The notes under the pieces: model-generated
Database searches by the model: none
What the model saw: the letters and a program-made list of their open reading frames with translations, nothing else
What the model was told of the DNA's origin: nothing
Program-made: the position numbers and the translations under genes
Shown here: positions 7,250-16,900 of the stretch, in pieces
Position numbering within the stretch: the stretch's first letter is position 1
How the letters are laid out: every line of letters starts with the position of its first letter
Origin: Candidatus Metalachnospira gallinarum
Lineage (GTDB): Bacteria > Bacillota > Clostridia > Lachnospirales > Anaerotignaceae
Assembly: GCA_904378045.1 (NCBI GenBank)
Contig: CAJFHC010000010.1
Span: 1 to 64,000 of the forward strand
Reading direction: 5' to 3'
Length of the DNA: 64,000 bases

Positions 7250-8071
7250 TTAAGACTCTGAAAAATATTTAGCGTCAAGCTCTTCAAAGAAACCGTCTGC
7301 TTCCATATCTGCGAGAGCGGCGTTGATCTGGTCAAGGAGCTCCGTATTTTCCTTAGCTACGGCGATTCCGTAATATTCTTTATCCTCGGGGTTTCCGAAG
7401 TTTTCATCAAGAACCTTAAGGTCGTTAGCCTCTGCGTAAGCGTTTGCAACGCCTGTGTCAAGAACCATGCAGTCAACCTTTCCTGCCATAAGAGCTGCAA
7501 GAGCGTCACCGTATTTCTCGAACTGGCTTACTCTTCCGGGCATCTTCTCTGAAGCCATGATGTCGCCTGTTGTAGCAAGCTGAACGCTGGCTGTGTAATC
7601 TCCGTCAATAAGATCCTGATATCCTGTTATAGGAGAATCCTTAGGAACAAGGATTGACTGAGCTGCTACGAAGTAGGGCTCTGAGAAGTTTACGCTTGCC
7701 TGACGTTCTTCCGTAATTGTGATTCCTGAAGCTCCAACGTCAAGTTTTCCTGTCTGTACTCCGGCTACGATAGCGTCAAAGTTCATATCCTGAACCTGAA
7801 GAGTTCTTCCGATTCTGTTGCAAACTTCCTGCATCATATCAATATCGTATCCTGTGATTGTTACAGCGTCATCAGCGTAGTACTCGAAAGGAGCGAAATC
7901 AGCGCTGCATCCCATTAAGAGAACTTCTCCGCCTTCTGTTTCCTCTGTCGTTTCGCCTTCTGTTTCTTCCGTCTGTTCTGTTTCCTGTGTCTCCTCAGTT
8001 GTGCCTGATGAACAAGCGGCAACGCCAAGAACCATAACAGCGGCAACAGCCATTGCTAAAAATTTCTTCAT
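7250..8071 (-). CDS. Polar amino acid ABC transporter, substrate-binding lipoprotein
   Basis: This 273-residue lipoprotein has a signal peptide ending in the lipobox GVAAC (MKKFLAMAVAAVMVLGVAAC). A threonine/glutamate-rich linker is followed by the SBP_bac_3 fold (GCSADFAPFEYYADD, GYDIDMMQEVC, FDAIVAGVQTGKLDVGASGITITEERQ broken across the text, and VNFSEPYF). It captures an amino acid outside the membrane and delivers it to the permease encoded next. A good SD (AAGGAGGAATTTAATC) precedes the ATG. Confidence 0.93.
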   Translation of the reverse strand: MKKFLAMAVAAVMVLGVAACSSGTTEETQETEQTEETEGETTEETEGGEVLLMGCSADFAPFEYYADDAVTITGYDIDMMQEVCNRIGRTLQVQDMNFDAIVAGVQTGKLDVGASGITITEERQASVNFSEPYFVAAQSILVPKDSPITGYQDLIDGDYTASVQLATTGDIMASEKMPGRVSQFEKYGDALAALMAGKVDCMVLDTGVANAYAEANDLKVLDENFGNPEDKEYYGIAVAKENTELLDQINAALADMEADGFFEELDAKYFSES

Positions 8072-8173
8072 GATTAAATTCCTCCTTAAAATAATCCCTT
8101 GTTTGGGATACCTTTAAAAATCATTTCAAATTATAACCTATAACAACGCATAATTCAAGTGTTTTATGCAATA

Positions 8174-9430
8174 TTATAAGGTTTTTTTGTCTATAAATTC
8201 AGGTTTTTGTTTTGAATATACGATTTTCTGAGAACTATACAGTCCGTAATAGCCCGACAGCCTGTAGGCCACCGCGCAGGCTATGGCATAATATACCATC
8301 CCCTCGGCTCCGAAAAGCTCAATGCTCAAAATGAGCGATGTGACCGGGCAGTTGGTTACGCCGCAGAAAAGAGCGGCCATTCCCATACAGGCTCCCAGAG
8401 ACGATCCAAGGCCGAGTATTCCTCCGGCAATACATCCAAATGTCGCTCCGACAAAAAGAGTAGGCACTATTTCTCCGCCCTTGAATCCCGCTCCAAGGGT
8501 AACGGCGGTAAATATCATTTTCAAAATAAACGCTTCCGGAGCAGCCTCTCCCGCCACGGCTCTGTTTATGACGTCCATTCCTGCTCCGTTATAGTCCCTT
8601 GTTCCAACTATATATGTAAGGATAATGACGATCACTCCGCCGATAAATGCCGCCGCTGCTCTGTCCGGGATCCTGTCGTAGAGTTTGTGTACTTTTTTAA
8701 GTATGACGCAGAAAAGTATGCTCACTCCGGCGCAGAGTATTCCGAGGACTGCCGCCCTTATTATCATCATAACGCTTATGGCCGGCACTCCTCCCACAAG
8801 TGTAAACGCCGTCGGCGCCACCGAAAAGAGGGAAGCGACATAGGCTCCCATTACCGCGGATATGACGCAGGGAACAATGGCCGAATAATACATTACGCCG
8901 ACGCTGACCACTTCCATCGAAAATATGACCGCCGCCAGAGGTGTTCCGAAAAGCGCTGAGAATCCGGCGCTCATACCGCACATGGTTATTATCCTCTCGT
9001 CCTTCTCGTCCAGATTGATTTTCTTTCCCAGAAACGAGGCTATGCTTCCGCCTATTTGTAATGCCGCCCCTTCTCTTCCTGACGAGCCGCCGAAAAGATG
9101 GGTTATGACCGTGCTTATAAATATGAGCGGAGCGGTTTTTATATTCAGCGGGTCGTTGCTTCTTACGGCCTCCAGCACGAAATTTGTTCCGCCGTCCTTC
9201 TCCATTCCGGCCTTTTTATAAAGCCTGACGATAGCCACGCCTCCCAGAGGCAGAAACCATATAAGCCATCCCGCCGCCGTCCTCAGCTCCGTGGCCGCCT
9301 CCACCGAAAGATGAAACGCAACGCCCACTATTCCTATAACAATTCCTACGACAGCCGCCACCGCCGCCCATTTCAAAAAGCTCTTTATCGCCTTTAAAGC
9401 TCCTTCCAGCTCGTTCAGTCCGTTTCCCAC
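8174..9430 (-). CDS. ClC family anion/proton antiporter, possibly the fluoride (CLC-F) type
   Basis: This 418-residue membrane protein carries ClC features: GGSSGREGAALQIGG with the gating glutamate, and GFKGGEIVPTLFVGA in the position of the GxFxP loop. The first selectivity motif is not the canonical GSGIP but GGTNFVLEAV, and the sequence THLFGGSSGREG resembles that of fluoride-exporting CLC-F proteins. I therefore favour a fluoride/proton antiporter over a chloride channel, but cannot exclude other anions. No fluoride riboswitch could be matched upstream. It has its own promoter region and no obvious operon partner. Confidence 0.85.
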   Translation of the reverse strand: MGNGLNELEGALKAIKSFLKWAAVAAVVGIVIGIVGVAFHLSVEAATELRTAAGWLIWFLPLGGVAIVRLYKKAGMEKDGGTNFVLEAVRSNDPLNIKTAPLIFISTVITHLFGGSSGREGAALQIGGSIASFLGKKINLDEKDERIITMCGMSAGFSALFGTPLAAVIFSMEVVSVGVMYYSAIVPCVISAVMGAYVASLFSVAPTAFTLVGGVPAISVMMIIRAAVLGILCAGVSILFCVILKKVHKLYDRIPDRAAAAFIGGVIVIILTYIVGTRDYNGAGMDVINRAVAGEAAPEAFILKMIFTAVTLGAGFKGGEIVPTLFVGATFGCIAGGILGLGSSLGACMGMAALFCGVTNCPVTSLILSIELFGAEGMVYYAIACAVAYRLSGYYGLYSSQKIVYSKQKPEFIDKKTL

Positions 9431-9595
9431 AGATATTCCCCCTGATTATATATTCTTAATATTTAATTTATTACATTTTTTCTGTAATTTCAAGGAAATT
9501 CTGTCCGCTCCCTTTGGTCGTTTTATCAGCCGCCATCGTGGTCACCATTCAAAAAATATAATGAGATTATTAATCTATGATTCCCAATCCAAATA

Positions 9596-9624
9596 TTGTA
9601 TTTTATATCTATTTTTGATATTCT
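9596..9624 (+). promoter_or_regulatory. Promoter of the AT-rich small membrane protein gene
   Basis: The sequence has -35 TTGTAT (9596-9601), 17 bp and -10 TATTCT (9619-9624), placing the transcription start just before the strong SD GGGAGGTG. Confidence 0.45.
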
Positions 9625-9647
9625 AATTATATAGGGAGGTGTTATTA

Positions 9648-10073
9648 TTGAATACTTCGGATTTGAACTTTAAAAATAATAATGGCTATTCCATTGCAAA
9701 GCCTGCGGCAAACATATATCTGTTGATTTTTCCCATACTGCAGTTTGTTATGATCCCATTATTATGTGATAACCTGTCATCAAAATACCCGACAACGGCG
9801 ATGGGCGGTTTGATAATGATATTTTTAATTATCTGTATTCTATACGGAATCTTCATTCTGATTTTCCTGTTGTCGCAAAAATGGTTTAAAAAAATCGTGT
9901 TTTTAATCAGCATTGCCGAAATATTGTTTTTGATTATTCTGTTCAAAATATATTATCCCTATTACTTTTTGGTTCTCAGCCATATAGAATTTATGGGACC
10001 TGTAATTTCAACGGTATTTGTATTATATCTGTACTCAGGGATAAAGTATGTTTTCAAGCAAAGCTCTTTATGA
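9648..10073 (+). CDS. Unknown four-helix membrane protein
   Basis: I do not recognise this 141-residue protein. The start chosen is TTG at 9648, 7 nt after GGGAGGTG. Four hydrophobic segments are visible, at about residues 21-40, 53-76, 83-105 and 110-130 (for example GLIMIFLIICILYGIFILIF, then IAEILFLIILFKIYYPYYF). Base composition is clearly more AT-rich than the flanking genes and the coding strand is isolated between leftward genes, so it may have been acquired. Nothing in the sequence indicates a substrate or enzyme activity. Confidence 0.6.
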   Translation: MNTSDLNFKNNNGYSIAKPAANIYLLIFPILQFVMIPLLCDNLSSKYPTTAMGGLIMIFLIICILYGIFILIFLLSQKWFKKIVFLISIAEILFLIILFKIYYPYYFLVLSHIEFMGPVISTVFVLYLYSGIKYVFKQSSL

Positions 10074-10197
10074 AAGATCTTCCGTTCTTTTGGCGTCTCC
10101 TATTGCCCTCGCGGCGAAAATATTTGCGTTCCAAACGGCACGGATCTTTCTATGAATAATGAAACCGACAACAAGACTTAGCGCAAAAACGCCATCA

Positions 10198-10231
10198 AAA
10201 AACGGGAAGAGGATCATACCTTCTTCCCGTT
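10198..10231 (-). terminator. Terminator of the two-component/Ig-like operon
   Basis: AACGGGAAGA pairs with TCTTCCCGTT (10 bp), followed by TTTTTTG on the minus strand. It lies downstream of the Ig-like protein gene and could also act on the rightward AT-rich gene. Confidence 0.75.
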
Positions 10232-10312
10232 ATTCTTAACAGCCGCGCCTATCCATAAACAGGCATTTTTTATTTCATCTGTCCGTTGCCTGAATCGGAA
10301 TAGCGCGCGCTT

Positions 10313-10816
10313 TTATTTTATTTCAAAATATCCGTACAGCTTATATACGTCCGTAATGTTGTAGTCGTCCGTATATATTTTTTCTATCCTGTACTTTCCG
10401 CTGTCGATCTCTCCGTAGGCGTCAGCCCAGTATATCCTGAACTCGGCCGTGTACCCGCTCTCCACCACATAGAACATGTCGTTCCAGTCTCCCTCTCCGG
10501 AAGCGGCCGGAAGCCTTATCCACATACCGTTCTCATATCTGTCAAGAGCGTAATACTCGCTGAACATAACGTCATAGTCCAGATCGTTGACTATGTTTAT
10601 CGTCGCTCCCCTTGTCGTGACCGTGTCCTCGGGAATATCGATACGCAAAGTGAGGGCGTCACCGGATTCTCCCGGCGGAACATATTCCGTTCCCCATGTG
10701 CTGAAAAGCACCGGCTCGCCGTTGTCCATTCTTCTCATATCCTCCCTGTAAAGGGCGAAAACGATCAGGCAGATGGCGGCGGAAACAGCCATAAGAAATA
10801 TAGCAGCTTTTTTCAT
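10313..10816 (-). CDS. Membrane-anchored Ig-like domain protein (Big_14-like)
   Basis: This 167-residue protein has one N-terminal membrane anchor (KKAAIFLMAVSAAICLIVFAL) with no lipobox cysteine, followed by an extracytoplasmic domain. That domain contains INIVNDLDYDVMFSEYYALDRYENGMW, quoted here only as key words INIVND, YYALDR and ENGMW, and a terminal SGKYRIEKIY strand, which fit bacterial Ig-like domains of the Big_14 type. It is the last gene of an operon with a response regulator and histidine kinase, 15 bp after the kinase. It may sense or respond at the cell surface with them; the function itself is unknown. Confidence 0.7.
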   Translation of the reverse strand: MKKAAIFLMAVSAAICLIVFALYREDMRRMDNGEPVLFSTWGTEYVPPGESGDALTLRIDIPEDTVTTRGATINIVNDLDYDVMFSEYYALDRYENGMWIRLPAASGEGDWNDMFYVVESGYTAEFRIYWADAYGEIDSGKYRIEKIYTDDYNITDVYKLYGYFEIK

Positions 10817-10831
10817 ATTTCCGCCTCCCCG

Positions 10832-13027
10832 TCAGCTTTCCGTATAAAGCGGCATAATTACCGCGGCCTTAAACACATCTCCGTCCGATGAAATTTCCAG
10901 CCTTCCTCCCTGGATTTCCGAAAGGCTCTGGGTTATGGAAAGTCCAAGCCCCGCTCCTTCCGTCGTTCTTGAGGCGTCGCCCCTTACGAATCTCTCCGTC
11001 AGGCTCTTTATATCCACATCGTCAATGGGAACCACCGAGACGTTCTTTATCATCATAACGCCTTCGTTGTCCTTTTTATAAATATCTATAAACACCCTTG
11101 TTTTCGGCATTGCGTATTTAAGAGCGTTTGAAATCAGATTTTCCGTTATCCTCCACATATGCCTGCCGTCGGCATATATGTCCACATCATCGGCCACATT
11201 CAGCTTGAACTCCAGATCGGACGACTCTATCTTTTCGTCAAATTCCCCAAGAGCCTGTTCTATCAGCCCTTTAAGATTTATCCTGTCCCTTGAAACTGCA
11301 AGATTTCCGCTGGAAGCCTTGCTCGCCTCCACAAGATCCTCTATGAGCTGTTTCAGTCTGTTTGTTTTTTCATCAAGTATGGCCACATAGTTCTGCGCCT
11401 TTTCGTTGTTGAGTTCTTCCCTTTTGAGCAGGTCAACGTAGGTTATTATTGAAGTTAGCGGCGTCTTAAGGTCGTGGGAAACGTTTGTTATCAGTTCCGT
11501 TTTCATTTTCTCGCCCTTTACGGCTCTGCCAACGGCCTGCTTCATACCGTTTTGCATATTTGACACGTCTATGGCGAAATTTTTGAGGGACGGGGATATA
11601 TCGTCCGGATCGACCTTGCGGTCAAAATTCCCCTCGGACGTTTCCTTTACCGCCACCATTATCTTTTTAAGCGACTTAAGCGCCCTCGCCACAAAAAACA
11701 GTCCGGCCATATCAAATATTACGGCCGCTATGAGAGGTATGACCGTGTCTCCCTCGCAGGCCATAAACGTGAGCGCGCAGTTTATGAATGCGTAGAGCAC
11801 CATACATATTACCATCCACACTCTGAACGTGGATTCCTTAAAGAATGACGCGATCCACCTTATGAACGCTCCAAGCACCGTATTGGAGAGCAGCCTTCTC
11901 TTTTTTATCTGCCTCGACATTCCCGTGACATAGCACATCAGCATTATCGTATCCAGCATAAGCAGTAGACATATAAGTCCCTTGATTATAGCGACCCACT
12001 CCACGCTGACATAATATATGCTCTGTACGAGCCTGTCGGCAATCACATAGGATATCACCGTCATAACGATAAACAGCAGAGTCCATACATCGTTGAAAAC
12101 ATAATCCGTAGCTACAAGCGTAACCTCGCTGTACCTGCTCGTTTTTCCGGATACAAAGGCGAGATACGCTATGCCGCCAATCACGATCAGGGCGCAGACA
12201 ACGGCCGCTACAACCATCTTCGGAGCGTTTTCTTTTCTGCTCTCAAACGCCTGATACTGGCTGGCAAACACTCCGCTGCCGTTTTCCATATCGTCGCTTA
12301 CTCCCACATAAAGTGAATATCCGTTGTTGAACAGTATTCTCGTAACGGAGTCAAGGTAATTGTCATAATAAAAATAATTCACAAGCATACCATCGTCGGT
12401 ATAGGTGTAATAATATTCCGTATCATAGACCGTCGTTCCCCTTGTGTACTGTCCGTCAAGGAAGGAATTAATCCTCAGCTCCGATATGGCTTCCGGATCG
12501 TGATTGGATATTTCCTCCCCTGTGACATTGTTCACAAGGCAGTAATAAAAGTCCGTATATCTTTCCAGCTCGTTTATGGCGTCGTCATACTCATAGAGCT
12601 GATCCTGTATGGCCTGGTTCCTGTAGCTTGGATAACGCTCGTCAAAATACGCCTGGTCATCCGGGCTGTTAAATATGACTTCAATGGGACCGCCTACTGC
12701 GTTATACATGGAATAGGCTCCGAGACCGTTGTCCAAAGCGAAGTTGTATATTACCTTTTCCTCGTTGAGGGCGTTGCCCGTTTTTATATTTTCCTCGCTT
12801 TTAAATACGAGCTTTGTGTTTACCACGTCTCTCACAAGCTGACTGTACTGTGAATAAAAAGTCTCGGTATCAAAATAGCTGCTGTATAAAAAGTCCGTAC
12901 CGTAGCGCATATCGGCTATGTTGACAAGGCTGACGCTCGCCGTAAGGGCCGCCAGAAGCACAACGGCAACGGCAAAAGCCTTGGTTTTCAGCGAATACAG
13001 CTTAGACCTTTTCAATTTTGTAGCCAA
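10832..13027 (-). CDS. Sensor histidine kinase with large extracytoplasmic domain
   Basis: This is a 731-residue kinase. A first membrane helix (about 17-33) precedes an extracytoplasmic region of about 230 residues rich in Tyr and Asp. Five further membrane segments lie between about 270 and 450. The cytoplasmic HisKA box ELITNVSHDLKTPLTS has the phospho-acceptor His at 518, followed by an ATPase domain with ENLISNALKYAMP and EGAGLGLSITQSL. The annotated start is a TTG that overlaps the response regulator gene by 26 bp, so the exact start is uncertain. The pairing suggests envelope sensing, as in VanS-like systems, but the stimulus is unknown. Confidence 0.88.
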   Translation of the reverse strand: MATKLKRSKLYSLKTKAFAVAVVLLAALTASVSLVNIADMRYGTDFLYSSYFDTETFYSQYSQLVRDVVNTKLVFKSEENIKTGNALNEEKVIYNFALDNGLGAYSMYNAVGGPIEVIFNSPDDQAYFDERYPSYRNQAIQDQLYEYDDAINELERYTDFYYCLVNNVTGEEISNHDPEAISELRINSFLDGQYTRGTTVYDTEYYYTYTDDGMLVNYFYYDNYLDSVTRILFNNGYSLYVGVSDDMENGSGVFASQYQAFESRKENAPKMVVAAVVCALIVIGGIAYLAFVSGKTSRYSEVTLVATDYVFNDVWTLLFIVMTVISYVIADRLVQSIYYVSVEWVAIIKGLICLLLMLDTIMLMCYVTGMSRQIKKRRLLSNTVLGAFIRWIASFFKESTFRVWMVICMVLYAFINCALTFMACEGDTVIPLIAAVIFDMAGLFFVARALKSLKKIMVAVKETSEGNFDRKVDPDDISPSLKNFAIDVSNMQNGMKQAVGRAVKGEKMKTELITNVSHDLKTPLTSIITYVDLLKREELNNEKAQNYVAILDEKTNRLKQLIEDLVEASKASSGNLAVSRDRINLKGLIEQALGEFDEKIESSDLEFKLNVADDVDIYADGRHMWRITENLISNALKYAMPKTRVFIDIYKKDNEGVMMIKNVSVVPIDDVDIKSLTERFVRGDASRTTEGAGLGLSITQSLSEIQGGRLEISSDGDVFKAAVIMPLYTES

Positions 13028-13703
13028 TGCCCCACACCACCTTTAAATATCTTGGCTCCTTGGGATTGATCTCTATCTTCTCCCTGATCCTTCTAATATG
13101 TACGGAAACGGTGTTTTCCGGAGCGAATGAAAGCTCGTTCCATACCTTTTCGTATATCTCATCGATGGAAAATACCTTTCCGGCGTTTTCCATAAGAAGC
13201 TGGAGTATTCCGTATTCCGTAGCGGTGAGCTTTACGGGCTCTCCGTTTACCCTTACCTCTTTTGAGTCCTTGTCAAGTTCAAGATCGCCGATCTTGATGA
13301 CGTTGCCCTTCTCGGCGATGGAGCCGAATGAAGTGTATCTTCTCATATGGGATTTTACCCTTGCTATAAGCTCAAGGGGGTTGAAGGGCTTTGTTATGTA
13401 ATCGTCGGCTCCGAAGTTAAGGCCGATGATCTTGTCCGTGTCCTCGGATTTTGCCGAAAGCATGATGATCGGTATATTAAGCGTCTCCCTTATTTTTACC
13501 ACAGCCTTGAGCCCGTCCATTTTCGGCATCATAATGTCCATTATGACAAGGTGTACGTCGTTGTTCTCAAGCACCCTGAGGGCTTCCTCGCCGTCAAACG
13601 CCTTTAAAACATTATAGTTTTCCTGTTTAAGATATATCTCGATGGCGTCAACGATTGATTTTTCGTCGTCGCATACCAGAATATTGTACTTTCTGTTGTC
13701 CAT
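13002..13703 (-). CDS. OmpR/PhoB-family response regulator
   Basis: This 233-residue regulator has a receiver domain with acidic CDDEK, phospho-acceptor Asp at about 56 (VIMDIMMPKMDG), the switch Ser in MLSAKSED and Lys in DDYITKPF. The C-terminal winged helix (TATEYGILQLLMENAGKVFS ... VSVHIRRIREKI) binds DNA. It is the first gene of the operon with the kinase and the Ig-like protein. A good SD (AAAGGAGGAAACCCAA) precedes the ATG. Confidence 0.95.
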   Translation of the reverse strand: MDNRKYNILVCDDEKSIVDAIEIYLKQENYNVLKAFDGEEALRVLENNDVHLVIMDIMMPKMDGLKAVVKIRETLNIPIIMLSAKSEDTDKIIGLNFGADDYITKPFNPLELIARVKSHMRRYTSFGSIAEKGNVIKIGDLELDKDSKEVRVNGEPVKLTATEYGILQLLMENAGKVFSIDEIYEKVWNELSFAPENTVSVHIRRIREKIEINPKEPRYLKVVWGIGYKIEKV

Positions 13704-13920
13704 TTGGGTTTCCTCCTTTACAAAACCGTTCGTATCAAAAAGCGGATAGCCAAAACTCGGGAAAATCCCCAGCGAATCATCCGCCGATTCTATAATATAA
13801 TTATTTTTTTAAAAAATCTGGATAATTTTCTTTCGGTATTCTTAATTTTACCACAAAACAGCGTTTTTGGGAAACCCATAAGCCCTTCGGACGCCAAGAA
13901 ATTTAAGGAAAACAAAAAAT

Positions 13921-13943
13921 CCCCGGCCTGTCACGGCTCGGGG
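13921..13943 (-). terminator. Terminator after addA
   Basis: CCCCGAGCC pairs with GGCCGGGG-type bases around TGTCAC, followed by ATTTTTTG on the minus strand, immediately past the addA stop codon. Confidence 0.8.
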
Positions 13944-13954
13944 AAAACTTGATT

Positions 13955-16900
13955 TTACACTCCAACGGGTATGGCCTTTCCCGATTCAAGGGAAAAAATA
14001 TAACATTCCTTGACTCTCATTCCCGTTACCTTTTCAAGGGCTCTTGAGTAAAGCTCCATCTGTATGTCGTATCTTTCGTGGAATTCTTCTTCGCTGTCCT
14101 CGTTATATCTGTCCGTCTTGTAGTCTATGAGCACCACTTCTCCGTTCTCCACAAAATAGCAGTCGGCTCTTCCGTGCAGTATGACGTCTCCGTCCAAACC
14201 GGCATATTTTTCTTCGCCGTATATATCCAACGGCTTTACCGCCACCGTAAAGGCTTCTTCTTTAAATATCTGCTCAGAGCTCATGATCCTTTTATACAAA
14301 GGCGATGCTGTGAACATCTGTATTTTTTTGACGCTTATGGCTTCTGCCTCGGCTTCCGAAAGTATACCCGCAAGACGGCACTCATCCACAAGGGCTTTTA
14401 CATCGGGATAAGAGTATTCCCTGCGAAAATCCATCCTCTCCAGCACCCTGTGGAACGCCGTTCCCCTTTCGGAGGCGGAAAGCCCCTTCGTGTCTGAGTA
14501 AAAATCCGGCTTTCTTATGGTATGGGTCAATCTTATGCCCCTCATCCTTTTCACGTCGGAGACGGACACTGTTCCCGGTATAGTTGTTTCTTCCTCATAA
14601 GGGTACTGCCAGTTCAGTCTTGCCTCTATCTGCGCCCTAAGAAACGCCCTATCCTCCTCGGTATTCAGCGCGTTGTCCTCCATAACAACGGTCTCCGAGC
14701 CGACGTTTCCGATAAAGTTCAGCTCAAATTCCGATTCGTGGCCGTAAAGCCCGTTTTTGGCGTCAGCCCCTTCCCCGTTTAAAAGGCAGGCTCCGTCTCT
14801 GTGCCTTGCCAGAGCCATAAGCAGCCAGTCCATATAGCTGTTTCTTGAAGCTATGTCAAACACAGGCAGGCCCGTTTCGTCTCTTCCTGCATAAAGGTTC
14901 CAGTTTCCGGCGTTTGTGGGCTCAATGGATGATGTTCCCGTTATTATGAGCTTTTCCTTCGCTCTGGTCATCGCCACATACAGTATCCTCATTTCCTCCG
15001 CCACGGCTTCCATCCTCAGCTTTTCGGAAATAACTATCCTCGGAATGGGGTTGTATCTTATCCTTGTTTCAATATCCGTATACTCGGCGCCTATTCCAAG
15101 CTCCTTATGCAAAACAACGGACGCTCCGGAGTCTGTTCTGTTGAAATATCCTCCGCAGCCTGACAAAAACACCACGGGGAACTCAAGTCCCTTGCTCCTG
15201 TGTATGGTCATTATCCTTACGCCTTCGGACGCCAGCCCGCTTGCCGTGTCCAGCTCAACATCGTTTTTGTCTATTTTCTCTATATATCTTATAAAGTCGA
15301 AAAGTCCCTTAAAACTTATGCTGTCATAGTCCGACGCCTTTTGAACCAGCTTGAGCAGGTTCATCTGGCGCAGTTTTCCCTCCGGCAGGACTCCAACCAT
15401 ATCGTAGTATCCGGTTTGAGTATATACGGCCCAAATCAGGTCGTTTATATTCTCGTCGATGGCCATATTCCTCCATCCGTTCAGCTGGGCAAGGAATTTT
15501 CTCAAAACGTCCCTTATTCTTGGGTTCCTTCCGTTTTCCGCGTAGAAATTCACACATTCCCAAAATTCCTCAAGCCCGCTTTCCAGCTTTATGGTAAGCA
15601 GCTCGTCAGCGGTAAGCCCGTATGCCATGGATCTGAGCGCCGACGCCAGAGGTATGTCCTGCCTGGGGTTGTCGATTATCCTCAAAAAGCTGAGTATCGT
15701 CATGATTTCCGGCGTCTCAAGGAATCCCGTGCCAACGTCAGCCGAGGCCGGTATGCCCTTCCGCCTTAAAATGTCCACAAAGTCGGCGCCCTTTGTCTTT
15801 TTTCTCATAATGATGACTATGTCGCTGAATCTCAGCGGCCTGTAGTCGCCAAGCCCCGCGTCATAGACCTCCAGCCTGTCCTTTCCGTACATAAGGCCGT
15901 TTATCCTGTCGGCGACGAAATTCATCTCCCTTTCGCCGGCGTCTCCCTCTTCCTCATCGGACTCTGCGGTTTCCTCTTCCTCGATATTCTTTTTTATAAC
16001 GTCTATCTCCACCGCTCCGCCGACTTTCGCTTCTCCCATATACTTGGGGAACTCTGCCCCGGCGTGAAGGCTGGCTTTTTCATCGTAGTCGATGCCGCCA
16101 AGCTCCCTTTGCATAAGCTGCATAAATATAAAATTGATACCGTCCAGTATCTCCTTTCTGCTTCGGAAATTGCTGAACATATCTATCCTTTCGTTTTCCG
16201 CTCCGCTTTCAAGGGAGAATGCGTTGTATTTTTCCGTGAAAATGTCCGGGTCGGCAAGCCTGAATCCGTATATGCTCTGTTTCACGTCGCCGACCATAAA
16301 ACGGTTCGCTCCGTTGGAAACAAGATTCAGCACCGTTTCCTGCACGGCGTTGGAATCCTGATACTCATCAGTCATAACATAAATGTATTTCTCCGTGAGT
16401 TCCTTCGCCGCCTCCGATTTTACCGGATGAGCCATATCGCAGCCCTCCTCGGTAAGCGCCGTAAGACAGTAGTGCTCCAAATCTCCGTAATCAGCTATTC
16501 TTCTCTGCCTTTTTTCCGCGGAGAACCTGTCTCCAAACTCCCTCACAAGATCAAGGAGAGGGAAAACCGCTTTCTTTGCCTCGGATATGTCTTTTTCCAT
16601 TTCCTCAGGGTCTCTTACAAGAAATTTCTCTCCTATGGAAGAAAATATCTTTTTTGCCTTGTCACGCAGTCCTTTGACCTTTTCCTTTGTCGGCGAGTCA
16701 CATTTTTTCCTTGACAGAGCAGTAAAAGTCATCGAACGTATGGCGGAATAAAATTCGGCCATATCTCCGTCCGCCGCCTCAAGTATTTCCTTCATCTGCT
16801 CAATGTCGTTCTCAAGAGCGGGTATGTATGTCTCCGGCCCTGTCAGATGCGCCGTGTCAAGGGCAATCCTTGTCAGTTCCAGCGCGCCTTTTATGTATAC

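Noticed and set aside
9431-9560. Possible fluoride riboswitch upstream of the ClC gene
   Set aside because: The words GGTGAC and GGCTGATAAAAC occur on the minus strand, but the order and spacing of the crcB motif (GGNGATG ... CTGATG ... CCTAC) are not met.
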